DNA of 64,000 bases from positions 159,688,921 to 159,752,920 of the forward strand of contig JAHLJT010000631.1 in NCBI GenBank assembly GCA_031308135.1, in the 5' to 3' direction. This DNA is from Acheta domesticus. Its lineage: Eukaryota > Arthropoda > Insecta > Orthoptera > Gryllidae. Both the position numbers and the translations under genes were made by a program. This document shows positions 33,301 through 40,830 of the stretch, one piece after another (the stretch's first letter is position 1; each line of letters begins with the position of its first letter). Under the pieces are notes generated by a model. That model searched no databases. It worked only from the letters and a program-made list of their open reading frames with translations, and had not been told where the DNA came from.

Positions 33301-35714
33301 AGCACTGCAAGAGAAGCACGTCAAGATACAGTGCTTGGCTAGTAAGAATACCTCCGCCGGTCTTCTTTGCGTGACATTCCTCCATGAAGCCATCGCGGAC
33401 CTTGGCGCTCCGTAACACATGCATGCTGTAAATCCATCGAATATTTTACGTAACAACAGAAACCCCTTTTTCTAATTATTAACGAAATGCTTATGTTTGT
33501 TTTTTCTCAGAGGTTTACAAAATAATTAGAATCCATCAGAATATTTGGAAAAGCTGATATAGTACTCACATTATAAACATTCTGACCTACAGGGGTGCTC
33601 AAAGAAAACGAGTAATAGATGTCCGGCGCCCCTTTTTCACAGAAATATTCACCCCGATTCATATCACCAATGATCCATACAACGGAAGTGACGTATTGCA
33701 GTTAATTTGAATTATAATTAAATACATTTATTTTTCCTCGTTTTGAATGAACAATATTTTCGGGAAGGCCTGCATCAAGTTGCCGTAGCTGCCCTCCTGG
33801 GCTCCATTCATCTGTTTACTTGCTAGGACGTAGTTTTCTTTTAAAGGTGCCCGATTGTAATTCTATACACAAGCTAGAAACTTAATAAAAAGTTATGCAA
33901 CAAATAAAGTACATAAGACGTATATAGGCGTATAGACGTACGTACGCAGAGACTAAGTTACTTGCTCGTATCTAAAAAAATCTGAACGGCGGGAGTGGCA
34001 ATTGAGACTGTGTTCTTCAGTGAAGTGCGACTGGCTGCATTATACAAGATTAGGTTAGATCAAGATACTTTCTGGCGCGTTAATCTCTTTTTAGTGTCAA
34101 TACCAGGGTACAAAAGAGCTCGTATATGTTTATCACGTGAATGTCGGGACTCATTTGGCTTGGATTCTTCCGGTCGAATGTATGGTGGCTCCGAGCTGCG
34201 TTCGTTCCTGCAGCTTGATAATAGATCATTTACTGATTACCACCAAGGACTAACTAGTTTTGTCTTAGTTCTGTAAGGTACTTCTGGTTAACAGCGAGGT
34301 TTGCTGCGAAAATATAAAGAAAGAACGGCAACAATACCTAGAACGCGTTGGAAAATTACTGCACAATTCATGTTAATTTGTTAACATTATCCATTAGTAG
34401 AACTACTTCAAGATATGAAAGTTAAAAACCGATGTTTCAAGTGCGTGAAAAGGTAAGTTCAAAAACTTAACTTTAACTGAACTCCGAAACCTTTGAATGT
34501 CATAAAGTACCTTTATCATCAGGAGGCGTAGTCAAACACTAAGGATGGTGACCATTAAAAACAAATTTGCACTCCTTTTAATGCTTTATGTACGGGCCTC
34601 ATCGGCTTGATGAATTCGTGTAAACTGAAGTGATTAAAAGTAGGAATTCTGAATGTCTGAATCTTACAAAAACAGTCAAACAGTGAAAAAGCCTCTTTAG
34701 CGGTCATCTTCAATGATGGCCATTTCTTCATAATTTATTTTTCTATAAAATACGTTGAAAAATATCCTCCTCATATAAGTTTGTTGAATTAAATTTAAGA
34801 TTTTTTAAGAAGATTTATTACCTGTGAACGTTGTTAATATTAGTGTAATGTAAATATGTTACAAATTTTGTTAGTTTTAATGTTTTTGTAATTAACTTTG
34901 TGTGTTTTGAGTAACTATTCTTATGGATTTGACGTGTGTTCATTATTTTCATAATTGTGTCGTGACGTATAACTGAGGTTAAAGCCAATAAATAAATTAC
35001 TTATTTATTATTTATTTTCCCTCTTTTAAGCGGTCACCTTGAACCATGGTTAGCGATAATACACAATTCGTAGACCTCTATTACACGGCCATAACTCACT
35101 AATAAATTTGCATTTTGATTATAACGTTCTAAAAAGCGAGAGATTGGAAACATTGCCGAATTCACGATTACTCTCAAGTTATTACAGTGGGAAGGCACAT
35201 ATAAGCTTCCGTTACATTAAATACTAAATTAAATTAAAATGTATTAAGTACTAATTCAATAGTTACGAAAACAATTTAATAACTTACTTGCTTAGCAAGC
35301 AATACAAATTAACTTAGTTTCAAATTGCCCAATTAGGCTCTATGTCTCTTTGAGATATTATCATAACCTCTATAAGCGAACACATATACAAACTGCCATT
35401 TCGTTCGGAAATCACGAGTGACCTCCCTAAAAATGTTAAACAGTAATTTCTGTTACATTCCTTCCACTGTCCTCGTTCACTGTTCACAACCTCCTGTGTA
35501 CTCGCCGTCTCCAGGACAGTTGCGACCTTGGAGCGTCGAAGCCCCTGCTTCAATGTTTCCTACACACCTGAGAGAGCGTCTTGCGGAAGAAGTCCAGCTG
35601 GCGGCGGCGGTAGGCTTTGAAGAGCTGCACCAGCAGAGGCGGCGCCCCGTCCGCCACTGCGTCTCCGATGCACACCTCCAGCTGCGCCTTCTGCCGCCGC
35701 ACCTGCACGGGCAT
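3205..35714 (-). CDS. Painless-like TRPA cation channel, seven-exon gene
   Basis: A transient receptor potential ankyrin-family channel of the painless type; in Drosophila, painless is a plasma-membrane cation channel of sensory neurons used in noxious heat and mechanical sensing. Joining 35714-35568, 32943-32685, 26328-26063, 19237-18926, 14878-14477, 8788-7610 and 3534-3205 gives one uninterrupted 964-codon frame; insect painless proteins are about 900-1000 residues. All introns have GT..AG ends. Order along the protein: ankyrin repeats (about 30-455), S1 (531-553), a long glycosylatable loop, S2-S4, S5 (709-732), pore helix (about 749-762), S6 (778-800), and a cytosolic tail ending in a charged helix. 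The diagnostic block HLRRLLQHPVLSSYLYLKW before S1 and LLNLLNGLAVYDTQ after S6 are painless-like. Start is the Met at 35714; an extra upstream exon is possible. The species function is inferred from the family only. Confidence 0.88.
4140..4510 (+). repeat. Fragment of the TIR-element family
   Basis: Sequence from 'gataatatgaaaaataagaa' to 'gactgcaacagttctgtaca' resembles the interior of the long TIR-element copy at 62030-62360, including the shared phrase 'aatgactgcaacagttctg'. An inverted relative lies at about 6040-6450. Confidence 0.5.
4831..4972. mobile_element. Foldback MITE copy A
   Basis: The two ends are imperfect inverted repeats: the left end reads ttgactatttggctgtcggg, the right end read in reverse tcactacttggctgtctggg. 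The same terminal sequence appears in the foldback element next to exon 5 (14875-15054). No coding capacity. The poly-A/T-rich 4735-4812 stretch just left of it matches TIR-element sequence near 62210-62290. Confidence 0.6.
5298..5460. mobile_element. Short MITE, about 163 bp
   Basis: Terminal inverted repeats of about 30 bases: left atttaaaagtagtggcactt, right read in reverse atttaaacgtagtggcagtt. The similarity continues inward (gaacatcacgag against gaacgtcatgag). Non-coding. It lies inside intron 6 of the channel gene. Confidence 0.65.
6040..6450 (-). repeat. Inverted fragment of the TIR-element family
   Basis: Reads in reverse as the 4140-4510 repeat, with the shared phrase tgtacagaactgttacagtc and the 'ggcgctgagaaaatgg' block. 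The pair makes a loose inverted repeat spanning about 2.3 kb of intron 6. Confidence 0.5.
7610..8788 (-). CDS. Painless-like channel, exon 6 (ion channel domain)
   Basis: Residues 463-855, all of the membrane domain in one 1179-base exon. Acceptor gttcgcag|GTG, donor CAG|gtaagt, both phase 0. After a linker and the block HLRRLLQHPVLSSYLYLKW come S1 (531-553), an extracellular loop of about 60 residues with three N-glycosylation sequons (NVT 575, NDS 581, NDT 587), S2 (615-634), S3 (647-663), S4 (673-690), S5 (709-732), a pore helix with the sequence MVKTIAMFAGEL (about 752-763) and S6 (778-800). The sequence LLNLLNGLAVYDTQAIKENA follows S6, the TRP-box position. No disruptions are seen. Confidence 0.95.
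9081..9287. mobile_element. MITE with about 75-bp inverted ends (copy 1)
   Basis: The left arm (tttcttagtgcgtggggaga, then ...gtcatcaaaatggaatatctc) and the reversed right arm (tttcttggcgcgtgggggtg, then ...gtcatcaaagtggaatatctc) are nearly identical for about 75 bases, through 'cggttgtgccg'. The loop contains 'catgaacgcgactatttcgagcagtg', which is shared with the MITE at 32417-32625. Non-coding; it looks recent because the arms are well matched. Confidence 0.8.
9320..9372. repeat. GT microsatellite
   Basis: About 20 TG dinucleotide units followed by a GA-rich stretch, located inside the degenerate SINE at the place where other copies have a short 'gtgtgtgtaagg' sequence. Confidence 0.9.
14477..14878 (-). 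CDS. Painless-like channel, exon 5 (ankyrin repeats)
   Basis: Residues 329-462. GC-rich (third positions mostly G or C). Two clear ankyrin units, with NVTALHMAAV and GDTPLHYAVQYGCKEVVLALL followed by RRGANMMVKNN, then QVLEEFLDEQ, the conserved element just before the linker to S1 in painless proteins. Donor CAG|gtgggc at 14476. The acceptor ...cagccaagcag|TTG is phase 0 and lies in the terminal repeat of a foldback MITE; the alternative acceptor three bases upstream (ccaag|CAG) is also in frame and adds one glutamine. The frame stays open into the MITE, so the splice site is chosen by phase and family alignment. Confidence 0.9.
14875..15054. mobile_element. Foldback MITE copy B, abutting exon 5
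   Basis: The left arm aactgcttggctgtctggga... and the reversed right arm aactactttgcttaccgggg... pair over about 85 bases, including the inner segment 'caatgtttcgaccgccactctgcgacctt' against 'caatgtttcgcccgccattctgcgacttt'. Its outer end has the sequence of the 4831-4972 element. The left end overlaps the 3' splice site of exon 5. Confidence 0.7.
15085..15200 (-). mobile_element. SINE fragment
   Basis: 'gacattagtcccgttaatgagtg...' and 'ttccctctccaggtatctacctccagcggg' match the 3'-half blocks 'gacattagtcccgtaagcg...' and 'ccccatccaggtatctcccacgagcggg' of the SINE at 46.2 kb. The tRNA-like head is absent. Confidence 0.5.
15915..16322 (+). pseudogene. RTE-like LINE, upstream RT segment
   Basis: First surviving frame of the LINE: the region before the RT palm, with NTEWVEYFSKLF, KNRKSSAEDGTYNELLKYGG (the conserved 'SxGxDG..ELLK' type motif) and IPEVWKTSILIPLLKKG. 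It ends where a frameshift moves the reading to the frame at 16274. Confidence 0.75.
16274..16813 (+). pseudogene. RTE-like LINE, RT palm segment
   Basis: Carries fingers and palm motifs of a non-LTR reverse transcriptase (NCRGINLL, EEQQGFRRGRSCNDAIF, FVDIQKAFDSV, GIRQGDSLSPILFNL). It runs out just before the YADD motif, which is in another frame at about 16825-16850, so the enzyme is not functional as it stands. Confidence 0.8.
16843..17532 (+). pseudogene. RTE-like LINE, RT thumb and C-terminus
   Basis: Two frames separated by stops at 17077 and 17197. The first has KCITISKEPLRCKRAINEY and QYLGVTITSDG. The second has EMRVLRKITNKTLRDKE, RRKKWNDHIDRMEEDRLVK and RRRIGRPRTRWKD. This arrangement is typical of the 3' end of RTE-like LINE open frames in insects. 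Confidence 0.75.
18926..19237 (-). CDS. Painless-like channel, exon 4 (ankyrin repeats)
   Basis: Residues 225-328, GC-rich. Acceptor ggcgatag|GTG and donor CTGCAG|gtgcgt, both phase 0. It begins with a non-ankyrin linker (VIEDLESPDPHVRLL), continues with a helix pair (HRRLDLFKEIL) and then an ankyrin unit with CLELACRINGCEEFVQELLD and AGADPTAVSKMDGTPLVHFVL. This spacing matches the middle of painless proteins, where a linker separates two groups of ankyrin repeats. Confidence 0.88.
19749..20085 (-). mobile_element. LINE 3' tail with TTCA repeat
   Basis: On the minus strand it reads '...gtttttgagtaactgtattcat...aaggttaaagccaataaaattcattcattcattcattc'. The body matches 34790-35025 over about 200 bases; there the tail is a TTTA-type repeat instead. 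A short tandem tail after a conserved 'gccaataaa' block is typical of LINE 3' ends. Confidence 0.55.
21560..22450 (-). mobile_element. TIR-element family, reverse partial copy
   Basis: Reads in reverse like 44.1-45.5 kb. 'cagaatggcacagactttcccgtgttagttttctatttcctttgg' is the reverse of the phrase near 45427-45465, and 'cgctagtgttgttcacatacaccagacagacggacggacg' is the reverse of the 'gtccgtctgtgaacatcactagcg' block. Internal parts are missing and neither complete inverted end is present. Confidence 0.6.
24000..24330 (-). repeat. TIR-element family fragment
   Basis: Contains 'atcgtgtaaacagtttacgtgctagggttgg' and 'caatttttcgttatcaaggacccagaaaacg', which resemble blocks at 31980-32130 ('gtgaacggtttaggcgctggcgtt', 'caatttttcgctatcaaggac'). 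Diverged, with no ends seen. Confidence 0.4.
25322..25365. repeat. TAA/TTA inverted microsatellite
   Basis: Eight or nine TAA units run directly into five or six TTA units, giving a short palindrome at the 5' junction of the truncated Dong-type copy. Confidence 0.85.
25366..25665 (+). mobile_element. 5'-truncated Dong/R4-type element
   Basis: 300 bases nearly identical to 53366-53667, the last part of the ORF and the 3' UTR of the larger element. The shared text starts at 'acaagagtttggaaatcgag' and ends at 'gtcgtgat.tag.ggaat'. It encodes the last residues (KNLSKLPGNSKDWEVQEIALFG) and ends in a TAA repeat. The truncation point is just after the restriction-like endonuclease domain. Both flanks are TAA/TTA repeats, as expected for an element that targets this microsatellite. 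Confidence 0.85.
26063..26328 (-). CDS. Painless-like channel, exon 3 (ankyrin repeats)
   Basis: Residues 136-224. The acceptor has a strong pyrimidine tract (ctttttttcaag|GTAAAG) and phase 1, matching the T|gtgagt donor of exon 2 so that the split codon is TGT. It contains an ankyrin unit (KLLRCIEHVLNRMDVQVN, CFGMTPIMYAVELYQEDRV) and ends with FFDLKEFLPPQ, like the FPEL motif that closes the first ankyrin group in painless proteins. Donor CAG|gtaaaa. Base composition is less GC-rich than in exons 2, 4 and 5. Confidence 0.88.
26945..27060 (+). repeat. Outer block of inverted-repeat element
   Basis: 'attcattcacatcgcttgtctaat...aatgagccacatttcataccctaaaatag' matches, in reverse, 30185-30275 ('ttcattcacatcgcctatctaatg...aatgagtcacatttcatagcctaaagtag'). 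In the right arm this block is contiguous with the inner block; on the left the two are about 1.43 kb apart. Confidence 0.55.
28495..28785 (+). repeat. Inverted repeat, left arm
   Basis: About 290 bases that align well in reverse with 29925-30182, for example 'acgtttagaattcaaatattaatttttgtcttg' against 'atgtttagaattgaaagattaatttttgtcttg', and 'agatgactctgaaaatagtaaatcgtcttttgaatttcat' against 'agatgactctgaaattagtaaaccgttttttgaatttcat'. Confidence 0.75.
28921..29902 (-). mobile_element. piggyBac-like relic 1 with TTAA target
   Basis: TTAA at 28921-28924 and 29899-29902. The inner ends CCCTTGGCTACCGAC and, reversed, CCCTCTGCTACCGAC differ at 2 of 15 bases. On the minus strand near 29345-29285 a short frame reads KYYCGKKQQVCESCKEKDD then stop, resembling the cysteine-rich C-terminus of piggyBac transposases. 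The rest of the transposase is gone or scrambled. The body is 974 bases, well under half of a complete element. Confidence 0.8.
29925..30353 (-). repeat. Inverted repeat, right arm
   Basis: 29925-30182 is the reverse of 28495-28785 and 30185-30275 the reverse of 26945-27060. A further partial direct copy (30289-30353) repeats 'gaaattcaaaagacgatttactattttcagagt' from 29968. Confidence 0.7.
31840..32150 (-). repeat. TIR-element family fragment
   Basis: Contains 'ggtttaggcgctggcgttactcaaag', several 'cagacagacatacaga / cacggacggacg' units and 'caatttttcgctatcaaggac', like the reverse of the phrases at 44.1 kb and the fragments at 22.35 and 24.2 kb. Confidence 0.5.
32417..32625. mobile_element. 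MITE related to the 9.1-kb copy (copy 2)
   Basis: Ends: cgattttctaactttgaccc on the left, cgatttttctaactctgccc read in reverse on the right; the arms stay similar through 'cacggtggaatat' against 'cacgatggaatat'. The loop has 'gcatgatcgcgaccgtatcaagcagtg', which matches the loop of the 9081-9287 MITE. The outermost segments differ between the two copies. Confidence 0.7.
32685..32943 (-). CDS. Painless-like channel, exon 2 (ankyrin repeats)
   Basis: Residues 50-135 plus one base of codon 136. Acceptor ttgtgctcag|GGA is phase 0. Donor CCCT|gtgagt is phase 1, the only non-zero phase in the gene. It encodes GASPDAHYPSAGTTLLCHAC, then DEYVRALLRAGADPNLDAPAL, NFVALELLLLQPDFDVNTTF and GGTILHVLF: two to three ankyrin units. 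Very GC-rich. The first residues continue the helix begun in exon 1 (LSQ|GASPD, as in the LKQGANP pattern of ankyrin repeats). Confidence 0.9.
33000..33215. repeat. Degenerate TGTAC/TGTAG minisatellite
   Basis: Imperfect repeats of roughly 18-20 bases built on 'acatgtagtatgtacgtgt', grading into TG dinucleotides at both ends. Non-coding. Confidence 0.7.
34790..35025 (+). mobile_element. LINE 3' tail with TTTA repeat
   Basis: Same family as 19749-20085: 'tttgttagttttaatgtttttgtaattaa', 'gagtaactattcttat' and 'aggttaaagccaataaa', followed here by an ATTTATT-type tail. Confidence 0.55.
35568..35714 (-). CDS. Painless-like channel, exon 1 (N-terminus)
   Basis: Residues 1-49 if translation starts at the ATG at 35714-35712 (context aagggaATGc). 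It encodes VRRQKAQLEVCIGDAVAD then LVQLFKAYRRRQLDFFRKTL, which aligns with the first ankyrin helix of painless (pattern LLxALxxxDLxxFxxAL). Donor TCTCAG|gtgtgt, phase 0. Uncertain: an in-frame cag|GTG twelve bases downstream of the ATG could be a splice acceptor, so this may be an internal exon joined to an upstream one such as 40.6 kb. Confidence 0.75.
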
Positions 35715-38700
35715 TCCCTTAGGTGCGCGCCTCGCACTTAAGTGCCTCACTTACATAAACAGGGATTTTTAGCACATTTTTAACGTCTTGACTTTATGAA
35801 CCGTAAATCACAGTGCGTTCGACGTTGTGATCTCATTATGCTAAAATGCATAAAACAACTTTTAGAGCGTAGGCAGTTTTTCTAATGAGCTACAACAAAA
35901 GGAAGTCGTTGAGCCCAAAAAGAAGATATCACCGATCATCGCAGCTTCATCTTAGATGTGCTCACGAGTGATTCACGTGGGTGATATTATTTTAGTTTGC
36001 TCCATAATTGATGCGTGATTGAATTTTTCGGTGCTTGTGACGACAAGTTCGAACTATCAATTAACTTGCAATCATTGGGTACATATGATCAAAACGCTAC
36101 ACCCGATAATAGTGCAAAATCTTACGCTATCACATTCGGTTCACCAGTCACGAAATTCATTGTGAACAAATTCCTGTGAGGTCATTCATACAGCCCTGTG
36201 AGTGAAAGAAAGCGATCATACCGTAAAATTCTTTATTGCAGTTCTTAAAACACACATGTCTCGTCCTGCGTAAGGTCAACACGTTAAAAATGTGCTACAA
36301 ATCCTTAATAACTAATCTCTTGTCTACTACGAGAAATGGTTAATGTCATTTTACAGACACGTCTTTGAATGCATTTTTGTTTCAAGTCAACATTCTTTGC
36401 GCCCCTGGTTTCAATGGATTACGGTCAAAGTACAGCAAGTGATTAATAAGATCGTTAGTGATATAGATACCTTCTAGTAACTAAATAAATAAAAAGTGTT
36501 GTCCGGTATCAAATATATATTAAAACATAAGATCTTTTCAATCGTGTAGCGATCATCATCATATGAACAAGTTACAGGAATTCCTAAAATAAAAAGAAAT
36601 AGGCATATAAATTAGACAAATTATTTACAAAATATTGATGTAGTTTGCCCGACGCGTAAGCAAATCGAATCGTACGTATCTTGCAGCGTTCTGTGTTCTT
36701 TTTTAGAGTGTGGCTCGTTTCAGAGGAAAGAGAGTCGGTAGGAAACGTGGAAGGGCGGGGAAGAGGGACGGGGCGGCCGAAGGGTCAGGGAGGCGAAGCT
36801 TCTGGTGCAGGCGTGAGGAGGGGGCGGGCGGGCGAAGGAGGGCGGGGCTAGGGGTGTACACATTGGGCTAAAATAAGCAGAGGTGACGAGAATTCAGGGA
36901 TTTGCTGATTAAGACAAATCATATTCCGGTTTTGCAGGTTTTTATGTATATGAAGGAATTGTAATTTATTTCTGAGCCTGGACCTATTTTCAATTTCTAG
37001 AATACGGTTACAAACGTGTTTGTTTGTTCAAATTTAAGTGATTAACAAAGTGTGAGAGTGTGGTAGCGTTGTTTTTCCATGATTGTTCGTGCTCTTAGGT
37101 TCTCTGTGTGAATTTTCGACAGGTTTGTCGTGTGTATATAGCATTGCAGTCGTTGCAAGTAAGAGCATAGACCCCGCATAAGGAGGTAAGGGGGGTTGGG
37201 TCTTTACTGTTGTCTAGTGTTTTTTGTAATGTGTGAGTGTTGTGAAAAGTAGTTTTGAGATCAAATTTATTGAGTGCGGTGGCTATTTTGAGAGAAAGGG
37301 TTCCTAAATAAGGGATGGTGAAGTACGTGGCAGTAGTCAATAATATTACAGCCGTATCGTAAGTGTAGTACAGCAAGTGAGTTGAGTGTATGGATTGATA
37401 CTTCTACTGAACTTTGTGACTTCTAGTAAGCAGTCTGAATATTAATTTAAAGAAGTTAATAAGGAATGAAATTGTTTTGTACGATAAATTTACGAGTAAA
37501 GATAATGTAAACCCATACTGGATATTAATTACATTCTCTTCGTAATATATCTTATGGGGAATCTTATCAGTAATGTTAAGTGATTACTCGATACTAAATT
37601 ATGTCAAAAAAGACGAAAAGAAGTAATTTATAAAAAGATGCATAAAATATTTATAATGGTGAAGATTATTTGTAATTTCTCGTATTTGGGAGAGTACTAG
37701 TACTCGTATTGGTGAAAACCTTGCATGAGTTTCAGAAAGTCTCTCGTTCATTGGTCGGTTCGGAGACAGCTGATCATACGCAATGCTTTTTTCCGTTTAA
37801 AGGTCATGTGGACACGCGATGGGTTCATCCTACAGGGACTTCCCTTCCACATCTGAACCCAACCACCTGCTCTTTATCTAATGAGCTCTCCCCGTTCTGT
37901 TGTGACATCCATTACGGATAATTCTATTACGAAGATATGTGAGGAACTAGTAAAGTGGTTCAGAGTTCTCAAAATGTAGCCGATAAAGTTCTTTTGAACG
38001 GCTTTTAAATATAATGGAGTGTGTTTCGTAACTTTTTCAAAATTAGCAAAAAGTAATCTTAGAGGTATTCGAACATTAAAGATTTATTCATTACAAACAA
38101 ACATACTAAAAGAGTAATTGGAATAAATTTGTCCGTCCGTCACAATGGATCTGTTATCTTGTATCCTTTTGAGAATAAATGTGTTTAATTTTTGCTAATT
38201 AGCTGAAACGCAATACAATAATTGTCGTTCTAAACTATGATTCTGTCAACTTTTTGACTCAACACCATTGTACTGATAGCAGTCTATACGATTTTTTCTC
38301 ACAAAATAATGAAAAATTTTCAAGTAAAATCAATCGAAAATTAATTTCACTTTTTGAGAGCAGCATTCCAAGAACAATCTCACATCACTAGAATAGAGTA
38401 TCACCAAGGTAGCATTTTTAGAACCTTTTTACGAGTTAGTAATAGCACGCCCGTTTATATTTTGATCGGTAAGGAAACGCCTCATAACATCTGTATGGAC
38501 CACCTTCGCTTGAACGCTGGTCACTGCATATCATGCTTCACCTGTTGTATCATATAATGCATATCACCTGTAGTTTTACAACTTGCAATATCACGCGTAT
38601 CACCTGTTATTTTACTTTCTCGACTACTACATACGTGGTATAGAAAAAGTTACGTAACCCTGCAGCGAAAAACGATTTATTGGCAGAACAATTCGAATTG

Positions 38701-40560
38701 AACATCCCTTGTCAGACCGGATCATTCCTTTCCCTTTGTATCAAACTTACTTCAAACTCGTTGAGTAGTCAAAATCCTTGTGGGTTATTTGTTTTACGGA
38801 AAAATTGTTTTACGGCAAAACTGTCTGCCCATCTTTGCACTCTTCCAATTTTGAAAAGAGAGCCTTGATTAAAGAGAAATACTAACTAGTGCGAGAAAGT
38901 CTGTGCCATTTTAGCACCATTAGTACGTTTTAGGCTCATGACGTTTGCTTGTCACTTCATACAATTCTCGTTTGAATAAACATTAACTTTATTTTGGATT
39001 AATAGAATCGAATAGTTTTCGCTTGTTCGTATTTGTTGCTTTAAAAATAATCTGGAGATGTCTCTGAGGAGCAATTCGTCCTCGAACGGAGTGGGAATGT
39101 GGAACCTCGCAAGTGAAGGCGGACCCAGCAAAAAGATTTGGAAGTTCCCACTCTGCCCTCGAAAATTGGAGAAATCAAGTGAAGACTGTCTGAACGTCTG
39201 CAGAGAAAGTTAACCGAGGGTTTAAGCGTCAGAAGTTGCATTCTGTGCCGAGCGCCTGCGAATGACGGTTTGAGGTCCTTTCTTCATCTGCGGAGACTTT
39301 TCAAAAGTTCTCGAGTCTGTTCTAGACTCGAAGAAGAATTGATTGAAATAATTATCATTATTATTCTTGACTGAGCGAAAGAGGACAAAGAAAAGTTATA
39401 TCTGTTTTCTAGATAACATGAAAATAGTAGTTTTATATTACCAAAAGAATTTAGAGTTATTCTTGTATTTTTCTATTTTGATGACAAGACTTACGTCTTT
39501 GTCTCTTTCGGCGAAAGATTCGCAAAAAACCTAGACATCATTTTTCTTCCTTTAACCTATAAAAATCTACCAACATAAAACCCGCTCCTTAGATACGTTT
39601 GTACATAGAAAGTTTTCTCACAAACGTTTTCTTTGCAACTTACTTTCAGAAAGGAAAGGACTATCAGTTTAAATAAAGAAGTTAATTGGAGGAAAACTAC
39701 ATTACTCGAGAAAACTTCTTAGGGCAGTGCCCTTTGGCTCAAAGAAGTGGTGTCAATCTATCTCTGAATTTATCTACTGAAAGAAGGACATTTTGTCCCG
39801 GGAAGTAGTCATTCGGAATTAAAGAAGGAGAGTTTTTTAACTACAGAAAAATGCATTTTTGTTCGATATTCCCGCAAAACCACGAATTAATAAGTTGTAA
39901 TATGCGTTGTAATAACCAGAAGTCTAATTTAAGAGATACAGATTTTATTTTTGATTTAGTCCTTTTGCGAAAACGTTGATAAAGACATTCAACTTCTTCA
40001 ACTGTAAACGTATATTGCATGTTTTGTAATATTCTTTAGGCATCGTTTTTCTCTACTAGCAAATTGATATTTTTAAAATTTATTATTATTAAAATTTAAA
40101 TGAAAATTATTATTAATTTTTTAGACGATTTGACTTTAACAACTTGTCATTTCAAAGCAAGATTTGAAATGTTTACTAAACAAAACAATAAACAACAGCA
40201 ATTGACATTCTGTTGTAGTTCAAGTATTGAACATTGAAAAGTATATAAAATAAAATAAATAAATGTAAATATAATCTATAGTATAGTTACAGTTGGTATA
40301 ATATTTTTATTTTAGTAGTAATAGTAGATAAATATTATTAAAAATTATAAAATATGTTATTTATTAAACATGTGCTACTGATTTTTCATTTTCAAATATT
40401 AATTGAATCTCTTTCCTTAAACACTAAATCAGAGTGACAACAGATTTACTAAGGATTGTAAACACGACATCCCCCGCTTTAAAAGGGAGCGAATCAATAA
40501 TTTTAAATTGTAAACTTCATTACGTAACGAAATTATCGCGGGGGTTAATGAATAATTCGG
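35715..40560. other. Upstream region with Penelope remnant
   Basis: Apart from the Penelope-like remnant (36880-37380), a purine-rich GC stretch (36720-36860) and a TIR-family scrap near 38880-38940 ('gcgagaaagtctgtgccattttagcacc'), this is AT-rich DNA with no supported gene. A moderately GC-rich stretch at 39050-39330 has open frames but no recognisable motif. Confidence 0.5.
36880..37380 (-). mobile_element. Penelope-like element remnant (GIY-YIG region)
   Basis: The minus-strand frame 37376-37095 reads TYFTIPYLGTLSLKIATAL, then HNTHTLQKTLDNSKD and CGVYALTCNDCNAIYTRQT. This is the layout of the RT-to-endonuclease junction of Penelope-like retroelements, where GVYKLxCxxCxxxYIGQTGR is the GIY-YIG-type motif. 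Here GQTGR has become RQTCR. After the frame ends, 'SHFVNHLNLNKQT' continues the family pattern in another frame with stops. Only a 3' fragment survives. Confidence 0.7.
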
Positions 40561-40830
40561 GGTCGCGCGCGCGCGCGCAGCGGCACTCACCTTAATTGCG
40601 GGCGCGTCGGCGTCGCAGTGAGGCCGCGTGCGGTGGCCGGCGGGCGCGCCGCCGCGGGCCCCGTCCAGGGGCGCGTTCCCGCGCCGCGCGCCCGCCCACG
40701 CCGCCCACGGCGCCCACGCCCACGCGCTCGCGCGCCCCGCCACGCCGCCCATCGCCCCAGCGCCTCCTGCGCACGCGCGCTGCCGGGCCCGTCACCGGGC
40801 TGGGCCGACAGGAAGCCATTATGTTAGGTT
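40560..40830 (-). promoter_or_regulatory. CpG island with donor site, candidate first exon
   Basis: 270 bases of extreme CpG density flanked by AT-rich DNA, 4.9 kb upstream of exon 1. On the minus strand 'GCAATTAAG|gtgagtgcc' is a near-perfect splice donor at 40590/40589. A frame from the ATG at 40752 reaches the donor in phase 0 (ending DADAPAIK) and could join exon 1 through its cag|GTG acceptor, but its composition (Ala, Gly, Arg, Trp) looks more like untranslated leader. I infer a promoter plus 5' exon of the channel gene; no TATA box is visible. Confidence 0.4.

Larger units (their letters stand above)
32944..35567 (-). other. Intron 1 of the channel gene
   Basis: 2.6 kb. It holds a degenerate minisatellite (33000-33215) and a LINE 3' tail (34790-35025). 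The remainder, including the open frame at 33995-34276, shows nothing recognisable. Confidence 0.65.

Noticed and set aside
26945..35750. Two interleaved tandem painless copies
   Set aside because: At first the ankyrin exons seemed out of order, but exons at 35.7, 32.9, 26.3, 19.2 and 14.9 kb fit one co-linear protein with matching phases.
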